From Bradyrhizobium guangzhouense (lineage in GTDB: Bacteria > Pseudomonadota > Alphaproteobacteria > Rhizobiales > Xanthobacteraceae), in contig NZ_CP030053.1 of assembly GCF_004114955.1 (NCBI RefSeq), positions 1,922,001-1,986,000 on the forward strand: a stretch of 64,000 nucleotides of DNA. The letters are read 5' to 3'. The notes beneath the pieces are model-generated. The model was not told where the DNA came from, made no database searches, and saw only the letters and a list, made by a program, of their open reading frames with translations. Below, one piece after another: positions 51,008 to 60,132 of the stretch (positions within the stretch are counted from its first letter, which is position 1; every line of letters starts with the position of its first letter). The translations under genes and the position numbers were made by a program.

Positions 51008-52879
51008 TTAGCCGGCGCCGAGCGCGACCGCGACATTGTAGGTCAAAAGGCTCGCCGCATAGGCCAGCACCAGCATGTAGGCGAAGGTCGCCGCCATCCA
51101 GCGCCAGCTCCCGGTCTCGCGCCTGATGACGGCGAGCGTGGAGGCGCATTGGGGAGCGAAGATGTACCAGGCCAGCATCGACAGGGCGGTCGCGAGCGAC
51201 CATTTGGTCGCCAGAACCTGACCGATCTGCTCGGCCGCTTCCTTGCCGCCCTCAATCGCATAGACGGTGCCGAGTGCTGCGACCGCGACCTCGCGCGCCG
51301 CCATGCCCGGGATCAGCGCGACCGCGATCTGCCAGTTGAAGCCGACGGGATGAAGCAGCGGCTCGATCGCCTTGCCGATGATGGCAGCGAGGCTGAAGTC
51401 GATGGCGGGCTCGGTCGAGCCTGCCGGCGGCTGCGGGAACGAGGCCAGGAACCAGATCAGCACCATCATCGAGAAGATCGTGGTGCCGGCGCGCTGCAGG
51501 AACATCTTCGCGCGGGTGAAGACGCCGATCGCGATTGATTTCAGCCTGGGCACCTTGTAGTCCGGCAGCTCCAGCATGAAAGGCGCCGGCGCATAGTCGC
51601 GCAGCATGAAGAACTTGATCAGGAACGAGACGGCCAGCGCGCTGATGATGCCGGCGGCGTAGAGGCCGAACATCACGAGGCCCTGCAGGTTGATGAAGCC
51701 CCAGACGTCTCTCGCCGGAATGAAGGCGGAGATGATCAGCGTGTAGACCGGGATGCGCGCCGAGCAGGTCATCAGCGGCGCGATCAGGATCGTGGTCAGC
51801 CGGTCGCGCTTGTTGTCGATCACGCGCGTCGCCATGATGCCGGGAATGGCGCAGGCAAAGCTCGACAGCAGCGGGATGAAGGCGCGGCCGTGCAGTCCCG
51901 CGCCGCCCATGATACGGTCCATCAGGAACGCGGCGCGCGCCATGTAGCCGAAATCTTCCAGCAGCAGGATGAACAGGAAGATGATGATGATCTGCGGCAG
52001 GAACACGATGACGCTGCCGACGCCCGAGATCACGCCGTTCTGAAGGAAGCTCTGCAACAGGCCGGCGGGCAGGGTGGCGTGGACGAGCTCGCCGAGCGCA
52101 TCGAAGCCGGATTGCAGCAGCTCCATCAGCGGCTGCGCCCAGGCGAACACCGCCTGGAACATCACGAACAGGATCAGCGCCAGCACGATCAGGCCGCCGA
52201 CCGGATGCAGCACGATCGCATCGATCCGCGCGGTCAAGGTTTCGGGCCTGGCGGGCAGGCTGACGCAGTCCGAGATGATGCGGTCCGCCTCGCGCTGGGT
52301 CGCGCGCAGTTCGGAGACGCTGAGCGCGCGCCAGCTGTTTTCCTGCGGCTCGGCGGCGAGCCTGGCGGAGATCTCGTCGGTCAGCTTCAGGAGGTCGGCC
52401 GTGCCGCCCTTGCGCACCGCGATCGAGGTGACCACGGGGACGCCGAGCTCCTTGGCGAGCCTGTCGACGTCGACCGAGATGCCGCGACGGCTCGCGATGT
52501 CGAACATGTTGAGCACCAGCACCAGCGGCCGGCCGGTGCGCTTCAGCTCGAGCAGCAGGCGGATGGTCAGGCGCAGATTGGTGGAGTCGGCGACGCACAG
52601 CACGAGGTCGGGCACGATCTCGCCGGAGGCCTTGCCGAGCACGAAGTCGCGCGTGATCTCCTCGTCGGGGCTGCGGCCGCGCAGCGAATAGGTGCCGGGC
52701 AGGTCGACGATCGAGACCTGGCGCCCCAGGGGCGTGACGAAGAAACCTTCCTTGCGCTCGACGGTGACACCCGGATAGTTCGCGACCTTCTGCCGGCTGC
52801 CGGTCAGCGCATTGAACAGCGAGGTCTTGCCGCTGTTTGGCGTGCCCACCAGGGCGAGATGCAGAAGGGGTAATTCCAT
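51008..52879 (-). CDS. feoB: ferrous iron transporter FeoB
   Basis: A 623-aa inner-membrane Fe(II) transporter. The N-terminal G domain has G1 G-T-P-N-S-G-K-T (13-20), G3-like D-L-P-G-T-Y and L-N-M-F-D. The C-terminal part has about ten helices, including F-A-C-A-I-P-G-I-M-A-T-R and I-P-G-M-A-A-R-E. The length is shorter than the about 770 aa of enterobacterial FeoB; a shorter loop after the G domain accounts for this. feoA lies 25 bases upstream. No feoC was seen. Confidence 0.93.
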   Translation of the reverse strand: MELPLLHLALVGTPNSGKTSLFNALTGSRQKVANYPGVTVERKEGFFVTPLGRQVSIVDLPGTYSLRGRSPDEEITRDFVLGKASGEIVPDLVLCVADSTNLRLTIRLLLELKRTGRPLVLVLNMFDIASRRGISVDVDRLAKELGVPVVTSIAVRKGGTADLLKLTDEISARLAAEPQENSWRALSVSELRATQREADRIISDCVSLPARPETLTARIDAIVLHPVGGLIVLALILFVMFQAVFAWAQPLMELLQSGFDALGELVHATLPAGLLQSFLQNGVISGVGSVIVFLPQIIIIFLFILLLEDFGYMARAAFLMDRIMGGAGLHGRAFIPLLSSFACAIPGIMATRVIDNKRDRLTTILIAPLMTCSARIPVYTLIISAFIPARDVWGFINLQGLVMFGLYAAGIISALAVSFLIKFFMLRDYAPAPFMLELPDYKVPRLKSIAIGVFTRAKMFLQRAGTTIFSMMVLIWFLASFPQPPAGSTEPAIDFSLAAIIGKAIEPLLHPVGFNWQIAVALIPGMAAREVAVAALGTVYAIEGGKEAAEQIGQVLATKWSLATALSMLAWYIFAPQCASTLAVIRRETGSWRWMAATFAYMLVLAYAASLLTYNVAVALGAG

Positions 52880-52904
52880 GGAATCAGATATCCGGTCGCG
52901 CTAC

Positions 52905-53180
52905 TCAAGCGACGATGATGGCCATGGCCTCGCGGCGGCGCACCGCGATGGTGATGTTATCGACACGCACGGCGATCGGGTCGCGCCCGACCAGCCCCTC
53001 GTGCAGGACCTCGACCCGGGCGCCCTCGACGAAGCCGAGCTCGATCAGCCGGCTCTCGAGCTCGATGTCCGAGAGAGCCGAGCCCGCCTGCTTGGCGGCG
53101 AGGTGCTGAATGACGCCGGTGTAGCCGCGCTGGGCCAGGCCCAGCGGCATCTCGCGGCGCATGTCATGGGTGTCGGTCAT
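52905..53180 (-). CDS. feoA: FeoA-family iron transport protein
   Basis: A 91-aa SH3-like cytosolic protein with the FeoA marks M-P-L-G-L-A-Q-R-G-Y near the start, R-L-I-E-L-G-F-V-E-G-A-R-V-E-V-L and G-R-D-P-I-A-V-R-V-D. FeoA associates with FeoB and supports Fe(II) uptake. The operon is feoA-feoB on the minus strand. ATG 53180 is used. A spaced dyad 54 bases upstream may be an iron-responsive site. Confidence 0.92.
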   Translation of the reverse strand: MTDTHDMRREMPLGLAQRGYTGVIQHLAAKQAGSALSDIELESRLIELGFVEGARVEVLHEGLVGRDPIAVRVDNITIAVRRREAMAIIVA

Positions 53181-53233
53181 GCCCTGTATTTTCAACGCTG
53201 GGCATCGAGGTCAAGCGCGCGCGCCCGTGGAAA

Positions 53234-53262
53234 CTGCACCTTAGAGGGATTTTAAAGTGCAG
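53234..53262. promoter_or_regulatory. inverted repeat upstream of feoA
   Basis: CTGCAC (53234-53239) and GTGCAG (53257-53262) flank an AT-rich 17-base middle with TTTTAAA. It is 54 bases upstream of feoA and may be an operator for an iron regulator (Fur or Irr type). Neither consensus was matched. Confidence 0.35.
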
Positions 53263-53292
53263 ATCACGAAGCCGTGGCCAAACGTCCCGGCG

Positions 53293-53547
53293 CTATTGCG
53301 CCGGGACCTTGTCCGGCTGCATGGCAGCCATGGCGCGGCTCTTGAAGTAGTCGAGCACGAACAGGCGGATCGCCGAGGACAAATTGCCCTGCTGGCGGGC
53401 GCCGTCGATTTCGCCGACGAGCTCGGACAGCGTCATGTTGCGCAGGCCCGAGATCTCCTTCATGCCGTTCCAGAACGCCTCTTCCAGGCTGACGCTGGTC
53501 TTGTGGCCGGCGACCACGATCGAACGCTTCACGACGGGCGACTTCAT
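53293..53547 (-). CDS. ribbon-helix-helix domain protein
   Basis: An 84-aa protein with the RHH_4-type pattern: V-K-R-S-I-V-V-A-G-H-K-T-S-V-S-L-E-E-A-F-W, M-T-L-S-E-L-V-G-E-I-D, and S-S-A-I-R-L-F-V-L-D-Y. It probably binds DNA as a dimer. Its ATG overlaps the stop of the DUF4169 gene (ATGA), so the two are coupled. The pair lies downstream of fumC. Confidence 0.85.
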   Translation of the reverse strand: MKSPVVKRSIVVAGHKTSVSLEEAFWNGMKEISGLRNMTLSELVGEIDGARQQGNLSSAIRLFVLDYFKSRAMAAMQPDKVPAQ

Positions 53548-53732
53548 GGCTGCTCCTCGTGATCGATCCGGTGCTGGTCCAGATGCGCCTTCGCCTGGTC
53601 CGCCTGCTTCTCCTCCGCCGATCGCTTGGCCTTCGTGCGGCCGAACTTCGTTCGGTTGGCGTCCGCCTGCTTCGCCGAGGCTTCCCGCTCGGTGCGCTTC
53701 CTGAAACGATTCAGGTTGATGACGTTCCCCAT
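53544..53732 (-). CDS. DUF4169 small protein
   Basis: A 62-aa very basic, charged protein starting M-G-N-V-I-N-L-N-R-F-R-K-R, the opening of the DUF4169 family. Its stop overlaps the start of the ribbon-helix-helix gene. Function unknown. The 282-base gap to fumC (53733-54014) shows no gene. Confidence 0.82.
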   Translation of the reverse strand: MGNVINLNRFRKRTEREASAKQADANRTKFGRTKAKRSAEEKQADQAKAHLDQHRIDHEEQP

Positions 53733-54014
53733 GCCGCGTCTCCATCACCCGATCCTCTGCGGGCAGGATGTTACATTCCGAAACAGGGCGCGGCCTCGCG
53801 CCCAACAAGACTTGATCGTCGTCATTCGCTTGTCCTCGTCAATTGGCCTGGATGGCCATCAAACGATGAATTTCGCCCCGTCACGGGCTCGAAGGCCTTG
53901 CGTAGCATGCGCCTCCGCCGCCACATTGACGGTAATCAAATCCCGTCCTCCAAACCTTATAATTATGAGCCTTGGGGCTCCGTATCACTACGGATGACTA
54001 TCGGAATTCGGAAT

Positions 54015-55430
54015 TCATCCGGGCCGCGTCATCTTCTCCGGCCGCACCAGGCGGTCGAATTCGTCGGCCGAGACGAAACCGAGCCGCAGCGCCTCCTCCT
54101 TGAGCGTGGTGCCGTTGGCATGCGCGGTCTTGGCCACCTTGGCAGCGTTGTCGTAGCCGATCTTCGGCGCGAGCGCGGTCACCAGCATCAGCGAGCGCTC
54201 CATCAGCTCCTTGATGTGCTTCTCGTCGGCGCGAATGCCGCTGACACAATGTTCGGTGAAGGAGCGCGCCGCGTCCGCTATCAGTCGGATCGAGTGCAGC
54301 ATGTTGTAGGCGAGCACGGGCTTGTAGACGTTGAGCTCGAAATGCCCCTGGCTGCCGGCGAGTGTGATCGCTGTGTGATTGCCGAACACCTGGCAGCACA
54401 CCATGGTCATCGCCTCGCATTGCGTCGGATTGACCTTGCCCGGCATGATCGATGAGCCCGGCTCGTTCTCCGGCAGGATCAATTCGCCGAGCCCCGAACG
54501 CGGGCCCGATCCGAGCAGGCGGATGTCGTTGGCGATCTTGAACAGGCCTGTGGCGACGGAATTGATGGCGCCGTGCGCCAATACATAGGCGTCGTTGGAC
54601 GCGAGTGCCTCGAATTTGTTGGCGGCGCTGGTGAAGGGGAGCCTGGTGATCCCGGCAACGTGCTTTGCAAACAGCTTTGCAAAGCGCGGTTTGGAGTTGA
54701 GCCCGGTGCCGACAGCCGTGCCGCCCTGCGCCAGCGGATAGAGATCCTTCACTGCGACCTTCAGTCGCGCGATGCCGCTTTCGACCTGCGCGGCATAGCC
54801 GGAAAATTCCTGGCCGAGCGTCAGCGGTGTCGCATCCTGGGTATGGGTGCGGCCGATCTTCACGATTCTGGCGAACTGCTTCTCTTTCTTGCGGAGCGCG
54901 CGGTGCAGCTCGCCGAGCGCGGGCACGAGATCGGCATTGATGCGGCTTGCCGCGGCGATGTGCATCGCGGTCGGGAAGGAGTCGTTCGACGACTGGCTCA
55001 TGTTGACGTGGTCGTTGGGATGCACCGGCTTCTTGGTGCCGAGCTCGCCGCCCAGGAGCTCGTTGGCGCGGTTGGCGATGACCTCGTTGAGGTTCATGTT
55101 GCTCTGGGTGCCCGAGCCGGTCTGCCACACCACCAGCGGGAAATGATCGTCGAGCTTGCCCTCGATCACCTCGTGCGCGGCACGGATGATGGCGCCGGCT
55201 CTGCGCTTGTCGAGCAGGCCGAGCTCGAGGTTGGACTGCGCCGCTGCAAGCTTGACGATGCCGAGCGCATGGACCAGCGAGATCGGCATGCGATCGATGC
55301 CGATGCGGAAATTCTGCCGCGAGCGTTCGGTCTGCGCCCCCCAATAACGATCGGCGGGGACCTCGATGGGACCGAAACTATCGGTCTCGGTGCGGGTCGC
55401 GGGGCGGGCGGTCTTCGCAGCTTTGGCCAT
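54015..55430 (-). CDS. fumC: class II fumarate hydratase
   Basis: A 471-aa TCA-cycle enzyme converting fumarate to malate in the cytosol. Seen: [38 protein letters not shown] and the signature [11 protein letters not shown]. Length is close to E. coli FumC (467). ATG 55430 is used; an ATG at 55442 would add four residues, and an upstream CCCCTATATAG may be the -10 region. Confidence 0.95.
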   Translation of the reverse strand: MAKAAKTARPATRTETDSFGPIEVPADRYWGAQTERSRQNFRIGIDRMPISLVHALGIVKLAAAQSNLELGLLDKRRAGAIIRAAHEVIEGKLDDHFPLVVWQTGSGTQSNMNLNEVIANRANELLGGELGTKKPVHPNDHVNMSQSSNDSFPTAMHIAAASRINADLVPALGELHRALRKKEKQFARIVKIGRTHTQDATPLTLGQEFSGYAAQVESGIARLKVAVKDLYPLAQGGTAVGTGLNSKPRFAKLFAKHVAGITRLPFTSAANKFEALASNDAYVLAHGAINSVATGLFKIANDIRLLGSGPRSGLGELILPENEPGSSIMPGKVNPTQCEAMTMVCCQVFGNHTAITLAGSQGHFELNVYKPVLAYNMLHSIRLIADAARSFTEHCVSGIRADEKHIKELMERSLMLVTALAPKIGYDNAAKVAKTAHANGTTLKEEALRLGFVSADEFDRLVRPEKMTRPG

Positions 55431-55530
55431 GAGCACATCCATTCTGCCGCGCGAGGTGCCGCACGGCATCTTCATGTGCTCTTCTATATAGGGGATTGGC
55501 CGGACGCGACGGTCTGGCGGCCAAGCTAGA

Positions 55531-56046
55531 TCATTTCTTGCGGAAACGATCGAGCCGCACGACTTCGGCGCCGCCCTGGTTCGGCGGGCTCGGCTCTTCG
55601 GCGGTTTCCGTCGGCTCAACGGCAGGCGCGGGCATCGCGACAGCCGAGGGGGCAGGGGCGGCCGGCAAATTTTCGCCCGCCACTTCGGCGTCGGAGGTTT
55701 CGAACTGGAGGCCGAACTTCACGGACGGGTCGAGGAAGCTCTTGATGGCGCTGAACGGCACTACCAGCCGCTCCGGGATGCCGCCGAAGGACAGGCCGAC
55801 CTCGAAGCGATCTTCGAGCACGGTCAGGTCCCAGAACTGGTGCTGCAGGATGATCGTCATCTCTTCCGGATATTGCGCCAGCAATCGGCTCGACAGCTTC
55901 ACGCCCTCGGCCTTCGATACGAAGGTGATGAAGAAATGATGCTCGCCCGGCAGGCCTTGGGCCGCAGCGTCAGTCAGCACTTTCTTGACCACGCCGCGCA
56001 TCGCCTCGCTCGCCAGCACGTCGTATCGGATGTGATCGGTCGCCAT
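55531..56046 (-). CDS. sspB: SspB-family ClpXP adaptor
   Basis: A 171-aa protein. The N-terminal 120 residues form the SspB fold ([24 protein letters not shown]); the linker is Pro/Ala-rich and the C-terminus is R-L-D-R-F-R-K-K, which should dock on ClpX. It delivers ssrA-tagged proteins to ClpXP. It lies directly downstream of the tmRNA gene on the same strand; fumC follows. AGGACC precedes ATG 56046. Confidence 0.9.
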   Translation of the reverse strand: MATDHIRYDVLASEAMRGVVKKVLTDAAAQGLPGEHHFFITFVSKAEGVKLSSRLLAQYPEEMTIILQHQFWDLTVLEDRFEVGLSFGGIPERLVVPFSAIKSFLDPSVKFGLQFETSDAEVAGENLPAAPAPSAVAMPAPAVEPTETAEEPSPPNQGGAEVVRLDRFRKK

Positions 56047-56159
56047 GGTGGTCCTGTTGCATTCCGGGAGACGGGCCCTGCCGGTCCGACTCGCCAAGCC
56101 GCAATAGTACCGCGCCTGACGGGTCAGCAGGAGTCCCCGCCGGGAAGGAAATCAGAGGT

Positions 56160-56490
56160 AAGTGGAGGCTTCTGTTGCCAGGTGCCTCCGAACCCCGCCT
56201 AACGGAGCTTAACCCGTTAGGACTTTAAGTTGGTCTTTCAAACTGCGTTACGCAGCCTGAGCAACCGGAGCAAAGTTGTCGTTGGCAACTATTGCAGTAG
56301 CCCGATAACGGCGGAACAATACCGGGAAAAAGCACGCCCTTTACGCCCTCGTCGATCCTATTTCGCCCCCGCCAAAGCCCGCTTTTCGGGTGCCCGCTGG
56401 TGGGCTTTGGTGGAGGCGCCGGGTACCGCCCCCGGGTCCGAATGGTTTATTGCGACGACCGTTTATTTCCATAGCCGGCGAACCGGCACC
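56160..56490 (-). ncRNA. ssrA: tmRNA, circularly permuted two-piece gene
   Basis: A transfer-messenger RNA on the minus strand. The acceptor piece comes first and ends CGCCTCCACCA with CCA at 56408. The coding piece begins GGGGGCG at 56370. These seven bases pair fully with the acceptor strand, with a G-T pair at the third position, the alanine identity pair. The tag codons lie downstream and a hairpin GGAGGC...GCCTCC (56164-56189) closes the coding piece. This order (3' half before 5' half) is the alphaproteobacterial permuted form. Ends are approximate. Confidence 0.93.
56248..56286 (-). other. tmRNA proteolysis-tag reading frame
   Basis: GCC at 56286 (resume codon) to TAA at 56248 encodes ANDNFAPVAQAA, a tag of the alphaproteobacterial A-N-D-N type ending in AA. 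It is added to stalled proteins after the tRNA-borne alanine and recognised by ClpX and SspB. Confidence 0.93.
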
Positions 56491-56493
56491 CCC

Positions 56494-56499
56494 AATATA
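56494..56499 (-). promoter_or_regulatory. candidate -10 element of ssrA
   Basis: TATATT on the minus strand, about seven bases before the first G of GGTGCCGG. No clear -35 at 16-18 bases was seen, so the assignment is weak. Confidence 0.35.
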
Positions 56500-56621
56500 G
56501 GAGGCAAAGGTTTCAAAATACAGAGGTTTCGAGCGAAAGCGACGCGGTTCCTTTGGATAGATCCGGGATGGTCGCTGTCCTGGTCTTGGCCGATCCGGGA
56601 AGCGCGTTCTAAGCTCCTGAC

Positions 56622-57227
56622 ATGTCCACGGATTCAGCACCGGTCGCCCAAGAGCCGGAAATTCGCCCCACTCATGCCCCTCCGCCCGGCCTCGCCGCGC
56701 TGTTCCTGGCCTTCGCCCGGATGTCGCTGGCCGGCTTCGGCGGCGTTCTGGTGTTCGCCCGGCACGCCATCGTCGACCAGCACCGCTGGATGACGGCGGA
56801 CGAGTTCAACGAGACCTTCGCGCTCTGCCATTTCCTGCCCGGCCCGAACATCGTCAATCTCTCGATGGTGTTTGGCTCGCGGCTGCGCGGCATTGCCGGC
56901 GGCGTTGCGGCCTTCACCGGGCTGTTGCTGCCGCCGACGCTGATCATGATGGTGCTCGCGATCATCTACGCGCGGTTCGGCGATGTGGAGGTGCTGCGCC
57001 GGATTCTCGCAGGCATCTCCTGCGCCGCGGTCGGCCTGCTGATCGCCGTGGTCTTCAGGATGATGACGCCGCTGCTCAAGCGGATGGATGTCGTCGTGAT
57101 GATCCTGATGCTCGGCGTGTTCACAGCCATCGGCGTGTTCCGCTGGCCGTTGCAGGCGGTGCTGCTGATCGCGATCCCGCTCAGCATCGCCGTGACCTAT
57201 GTGATGCGACGGAAGGCAGCAGCATGA
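56622..57227 (+). CDS. chromate transporter, N-terminal-half protein (ChrA-like)
   Basis: A 201-aa membrane protein of the CHR family, short (single-domain) type. It has a Pro-rich N-terminus, then about five or six helices with F-G-G-V-L-V-F and F-L-P-G-P-N-I-V-N-L-S. It overlaps the next gene by ATGA. Pairs of short CHR proteins work together as a heteromeric transporter for chromate or sulfate. Resistance to chromate is possible but not shown. Confidence 0.85.
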   Translation: MSTDSAPVAQEPEIRPTHAPPPGLAALFLAFARMSLAGFGGVLVFARHAIVDQHRWMTADEFNETFALCHFLPGPNIVNLSMVFGSRLRGIAGGVAAFTGLLLPPTLIMMVLAIIYARFGDVEVLRRILAGISCAAVGLLIAVVFRMMTPLLKRMDVVVMILMLGVFTAIGVFRWPLQAVLLIAIPLSIAVTYVMRRKAAA

Positions 57228-57754
57228 GCAGCGAGAACCCCATCTGGGCGCTGATCTCCACCTTTGGTCTAATGTCGCTGTTCGCGGTCGGCGGCGCTGC
57301 TGCCGCAATACCCGAGATGCACCGCATCGCTGTCGAGGTGCATCACTGGATGACCGACAAGCAGTTCGCAGATGCTTATGCGATCGCGCAACTCTCGCCG
57401 GGGCCGAACGTGCTGATCGTCACCTTGATCGGCTATGCCGTTGCCGGCGTTCCCGGTGCGCTGGCCGCGACGCTGGCGATGTGCCTGCCGACGGCGCTGC
57501 TTGCCTACTATGTCAGCCGGCTGCTGAATCGGCCGAGCCAATCGCGCTGGCCTGCCCTGATCCAGGCTGCATTGGTTCCGCTGTCGATCGGATTGATGGC
57601 AGCAAGTGCCTTGATCCTCGCGCAGTCGACCGATCGCACCATTGCTGCGGTGCTCCTGACCGCGATGGTTGCCGTGATCGCTTCTGTCTCGCGCGTCAAT
57701 CCGCTGTGGCTCCTGCTCGCAGGCGGACTGTTGGGTTTTGCTGGTATTGTGTGA
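57224..57754 (+). CDS. chromate transporter, C-terminal-half protein (ChrA-like)
   Basis: A 176-aa CHR-family membrane protein with G-G-A-A-A-A-I-P-E-M and L-S-P-G-P-N-V-L-I-V-T-L-I-G, the counterpart of the preceding gene, to which it is fused by overlap ATGA. Together they make a split two-subunit transporter. The gap after it (57755-57848) is 94 bases. Confidence 0.85.
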   Translation: MSSENPIWALISTFGLMSLFAVGGAAAAIPEMHRIAVEVHHWMTDKQFADAYAIAQLSPGPNVLIVTLIGYAVAGVPGALAATLAMCLPTALLAYYVSRLLNRPSQSRWPALIQAALVPLSIGLMAASALILAQSTDRTIAAVLLTAMVAVIASVSRVNPLWLLLAGGLLGFAGIV

Positions 57755-57848
57755 TGAAAATCGCTAGGCAATGATGCGGGGCGGGGATCCAGTTCCAGCC
57801 GATTAGAACAACAGTGCTCGTGACTTACGGGTCGCGGAGGAGACATGC

Positions 57849-58610
57849 ATGGCCGATACAATGGGCCACTCGGCAACAGCCACCAAAAACACCTCGGTGG
57901 CGCTCGGTTTCTGCCTGCTGGCGCTCGCCCCTCAGATTTTCGAATTGATCTGGTCGATCGGCACGATCTTCGGCTGGGGCACTGGGCGCGGTCCGGCCAC
58001 GGTCCTGATCAGCCACACGACGGCGCTCGTCGCCGGCGCGCCTGCCGCAGTGCTTGGCGCGATCGACGGTGAGACCAAGAAGGCGTCATCGGATGTCTTG
58101 TTGGCGCTGATCTATTCCTATCCGTTGTTCGCAGTAGCGATCGTCACGCTGTTCATGACGATCAAGTCGGGCCAGGACTATATCGGCGGCGTCATCCTGA
58201 TGGCACTGGCGCTGTTTGCGCTGTGGGCCTCGAGCGATTTGCAAGGCATGCGCGGCTTCTCCTTCGGTGCGGGCACGGCGCCGCGGATGTTCGGCGGATT
58301 GCTCGTGGCTTTGTCCGCCGCGATCGCCCTGACCGGCCTTTTGAACGAAGGACCGGCGCTCGCGCATTATTCTTGGCGGGGGCCGCTGTTCGTGATGTGC
58401 GCGATCCTGTTCTTCGCACTGGCGATCCGCCCCCTGGGTCTCGTGGTCTCGGCGTTCGTGAGCTTCATGATCGCAGCACTCGGATCGCATGAGACGCGCT
58501 GGGTGGAGGCCGCTATCGTCGGCGCCTGCCTGACGATCGGCTGCGCACTGCTTTTCCCTTACGTGCTAGGCCTGCCGATGCCGATGTTCCCGCGTTTCCT
58601 GGTTCAGTGA
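57849..58610 (+). CDS. TctB-family tripartite tricarboxylate transporter small subunit, extended N-terminus
   Basis: A 253-aa membrane protein. The C-terminal 150 residues fit the four-helix TctB fold (D-Y-I-G-G-V-I-L-M-A-L-A-L-F-A-L-W). The first about 95 residues add two or three extra hydrophobic segments and a loop not usual for TctB (typically about 150 aa). GGAGGAG lies before ATG 57849 (or ATG 57845). It is eight bases upstream of tctA. Confidence 0.78.
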   Translation: MADTMGHSATATKNTSVALGFCLLALAPQIFELIWSIGTIFGWGTGRGPATVLISHTTALVAGAPAAVLGAIDGETKKASSDVLLALIYSYPLFAVAIVTLFMTIKSGQDYIGGVILMALALFALWASSDLQGMRGFSFGAGTAPRMFGGLLVALSAAIALTGLLNEGPALAHYSWRGPLFVMCAILFFALAIRPLGLVVSAFVSFMIAALGSHETRWVEAAIVGACLTIGCALLFPYVLGLPMPMFPRFLVQ

Positions 58611-58617
58611 GGCTGTC

Positions 58618-60132
58618 ATGGAGCTTTTTGCCAACCTCGCTCACGGTTTCGTCGTCGCCTTCTCTCCGATCAACCTTTTGATGTGCCTGATCGGCGCGCT
58701 GGTCGGCACGCTTGTCGGTGTGTTGCCGGGCATCGGCACCATCGCCACCGTCGCGATGCTGCTGCCGATCACCTTCGGACTGCCGCCGGTCGGCGCGCTG
58801 ATCATGCTTGCCGGCATCTATTACGGCGCCCAGTATGGCGGCTCGACCACCTCGATCCTGGTCAACATTCCAGGCGAAGCGACATCGGTCGTCACCGCCA
58901 TCGACGGTCACGCGATGGCCAAGCAGGGCCGCGCCGGTCCGGCGCTGGCGATTGCCGCGATCGGCTCGTTCTTCGCCGGCTGCGTTGCGACCGTGCTCAT
59001 CGCCGTGCTTGGTGCGCCACTCACGAAGCTCGCGCTGGCGTTCGGTCCGGCGGAGTACTTCTCGCTGATGGTGCTCGGCCTGATCTTCGCAGTCGTGCTC
59101 GCCAAGGGCTCGGTGCTGAAGGCGATCGCGATGATCGTGTTCGGCCTGCTGTTGTCGATGGTCGGCTCTGATATCGAGACCGGTGCTTCACGCATGGCCT
59201 TCAACATTCCGGAGCTTGCCGACGGTCTCGGCTTTGCGACGGTCGCGATGGGCGTGTTTGGCTTTGCCGAGATCATCCGCAATCTCGACGCCGGCGCCGA
59301 GATGAACCGCGACCTCGTGCAGCAGAAGATCACCGGCCTGATGCCGACCAGGAAGGACCTGATCGATTCGACGCCCGCAATCCTGCGCGGCACCGCGCTC
59401 GGTTCGATCCTCGGTATCCTGCCGGGCGGCGGTGCGGTCATCGCCTCGTTCGCGGCCTACACGCTGGAGAAGAAGCTTGCGAAGGATCCGAGGCGGTTCG
59501 GCCGCGGCGCGATCGAGGGCGTGGCGGCGCCGGAAAGCGCCAACAACGCAGCCGCGCAGACCTCCTTCATCCCGCTCTTGACGCTCGGCATCCCGCCGAA
59601 CGCGGTGATGGCGCTGATGGTGGGGGCGATGACCATTCACGGCATCGTACCGGGTCCGCAAGTGATGCAGAAGCAGCCCGACCTCGTCTGGGGCATGATC
59701 GCTTCGATGTGGATCGGCAATCTGATGCTGATCATCATCAACCTGCCACTGGTCGGCATCTGGGTGCGATTGTTGCGCGTGCCTTACCGGCTGATGTTCC
59801 CCTCGATCGTGATCTTCTGCGCGATTGGCATCTACTCGGTGAACAATGCGCCGGTCGATGTCATCCTTGCGGGCGTGTTTGGTCTGGTGGGCTACTGGCT
59901 GATCAAGCATGATTTCGAGCCGGCGCCGCTGCTGCTCGGCATGGTGCTGGGACCGCTGATGGAAGAGAACCTTCGCCGCGCACTGCTGATCTCGCGTGGT
60001 GACTGGAGCGTGTTCGTGACGCGCCCGCTCTCGGCCGTCCTGCTCGCGATCGCAGCCTTCCTGCTGGTGCTGACGCTGCTCCCCATGCTGCGCGCCAAGC
60101 GCGACGAGGTGTTCACCGAATCCGAGAATTGA
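58618..60132 (+). CDS. TctA-family tripartite tricarboxylate transporter large subunit
   Basis: A 504-aa protein with about 11-12 helices and the TctA marks: G-V-L-P-G-I-G-T-I-A-T-V, Y-Y-G-A-Q-Y-G-G-S-T-T-S-I-L-V-N, P-E-S-A-N-N-A-A-A-Q-T-S-F-I-P and G-I-P-P-N-A-V-M-A-L. Imports citrate or other carboxylates with Na+. No binding protein TctC gene lies next to it, so one from elsewhere must deliver the substrate. Confidence 0.92.
   Translation: MELFANLAHGFVVAFSPINLLMCLIGALVGTLVGVLPGIGTIATVAMLLPITFGLPPVGALIMLAGIYYGAQYGGSTTSILVNIPGEATSVVTAIDGHAMAKQGRAGPALAIAAIGSFFAGCVATVLIAVLGAPLTKLALAFGPAEYFSLMVLGLIFAVVLAKGSVLKAIAMIVFGLLLSMVGSDIETGASRMAFNIPELADGLGFATVAMGVFGFAEIIRNLDAGAEMNRDLVQQKITGLMPTRKDLIDSTPAILRGTALGSILGILPGGGAVIASFAAYTLEKKLAKDPRRFGRGAIEGVAAPESANNAAAQTSFIPLLTLGIPPNAVMALMVGAMTIHGIVPGPQVMQKQPDLVWGMIASMWIGNLMLIIINLPLVGIWVRLLRVPYRLMFPSIVIFCAIGIYSVNNAPVDVILAGVFGLVGYWLIKHDFEPAPLLLGMVLGPLMEENLRRALLISRGDWSVFVTRPLSAVLLAIAAFLLVLTLLPMLRAKRDEVFTESEN

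Noticed and set aside
56370..56411. A stretch ending in CCACCA that looked like a tRNA 3' end
   Set aside because: It is the acceptor piece of the permuted tmRNA; it has no full cloverleaf.
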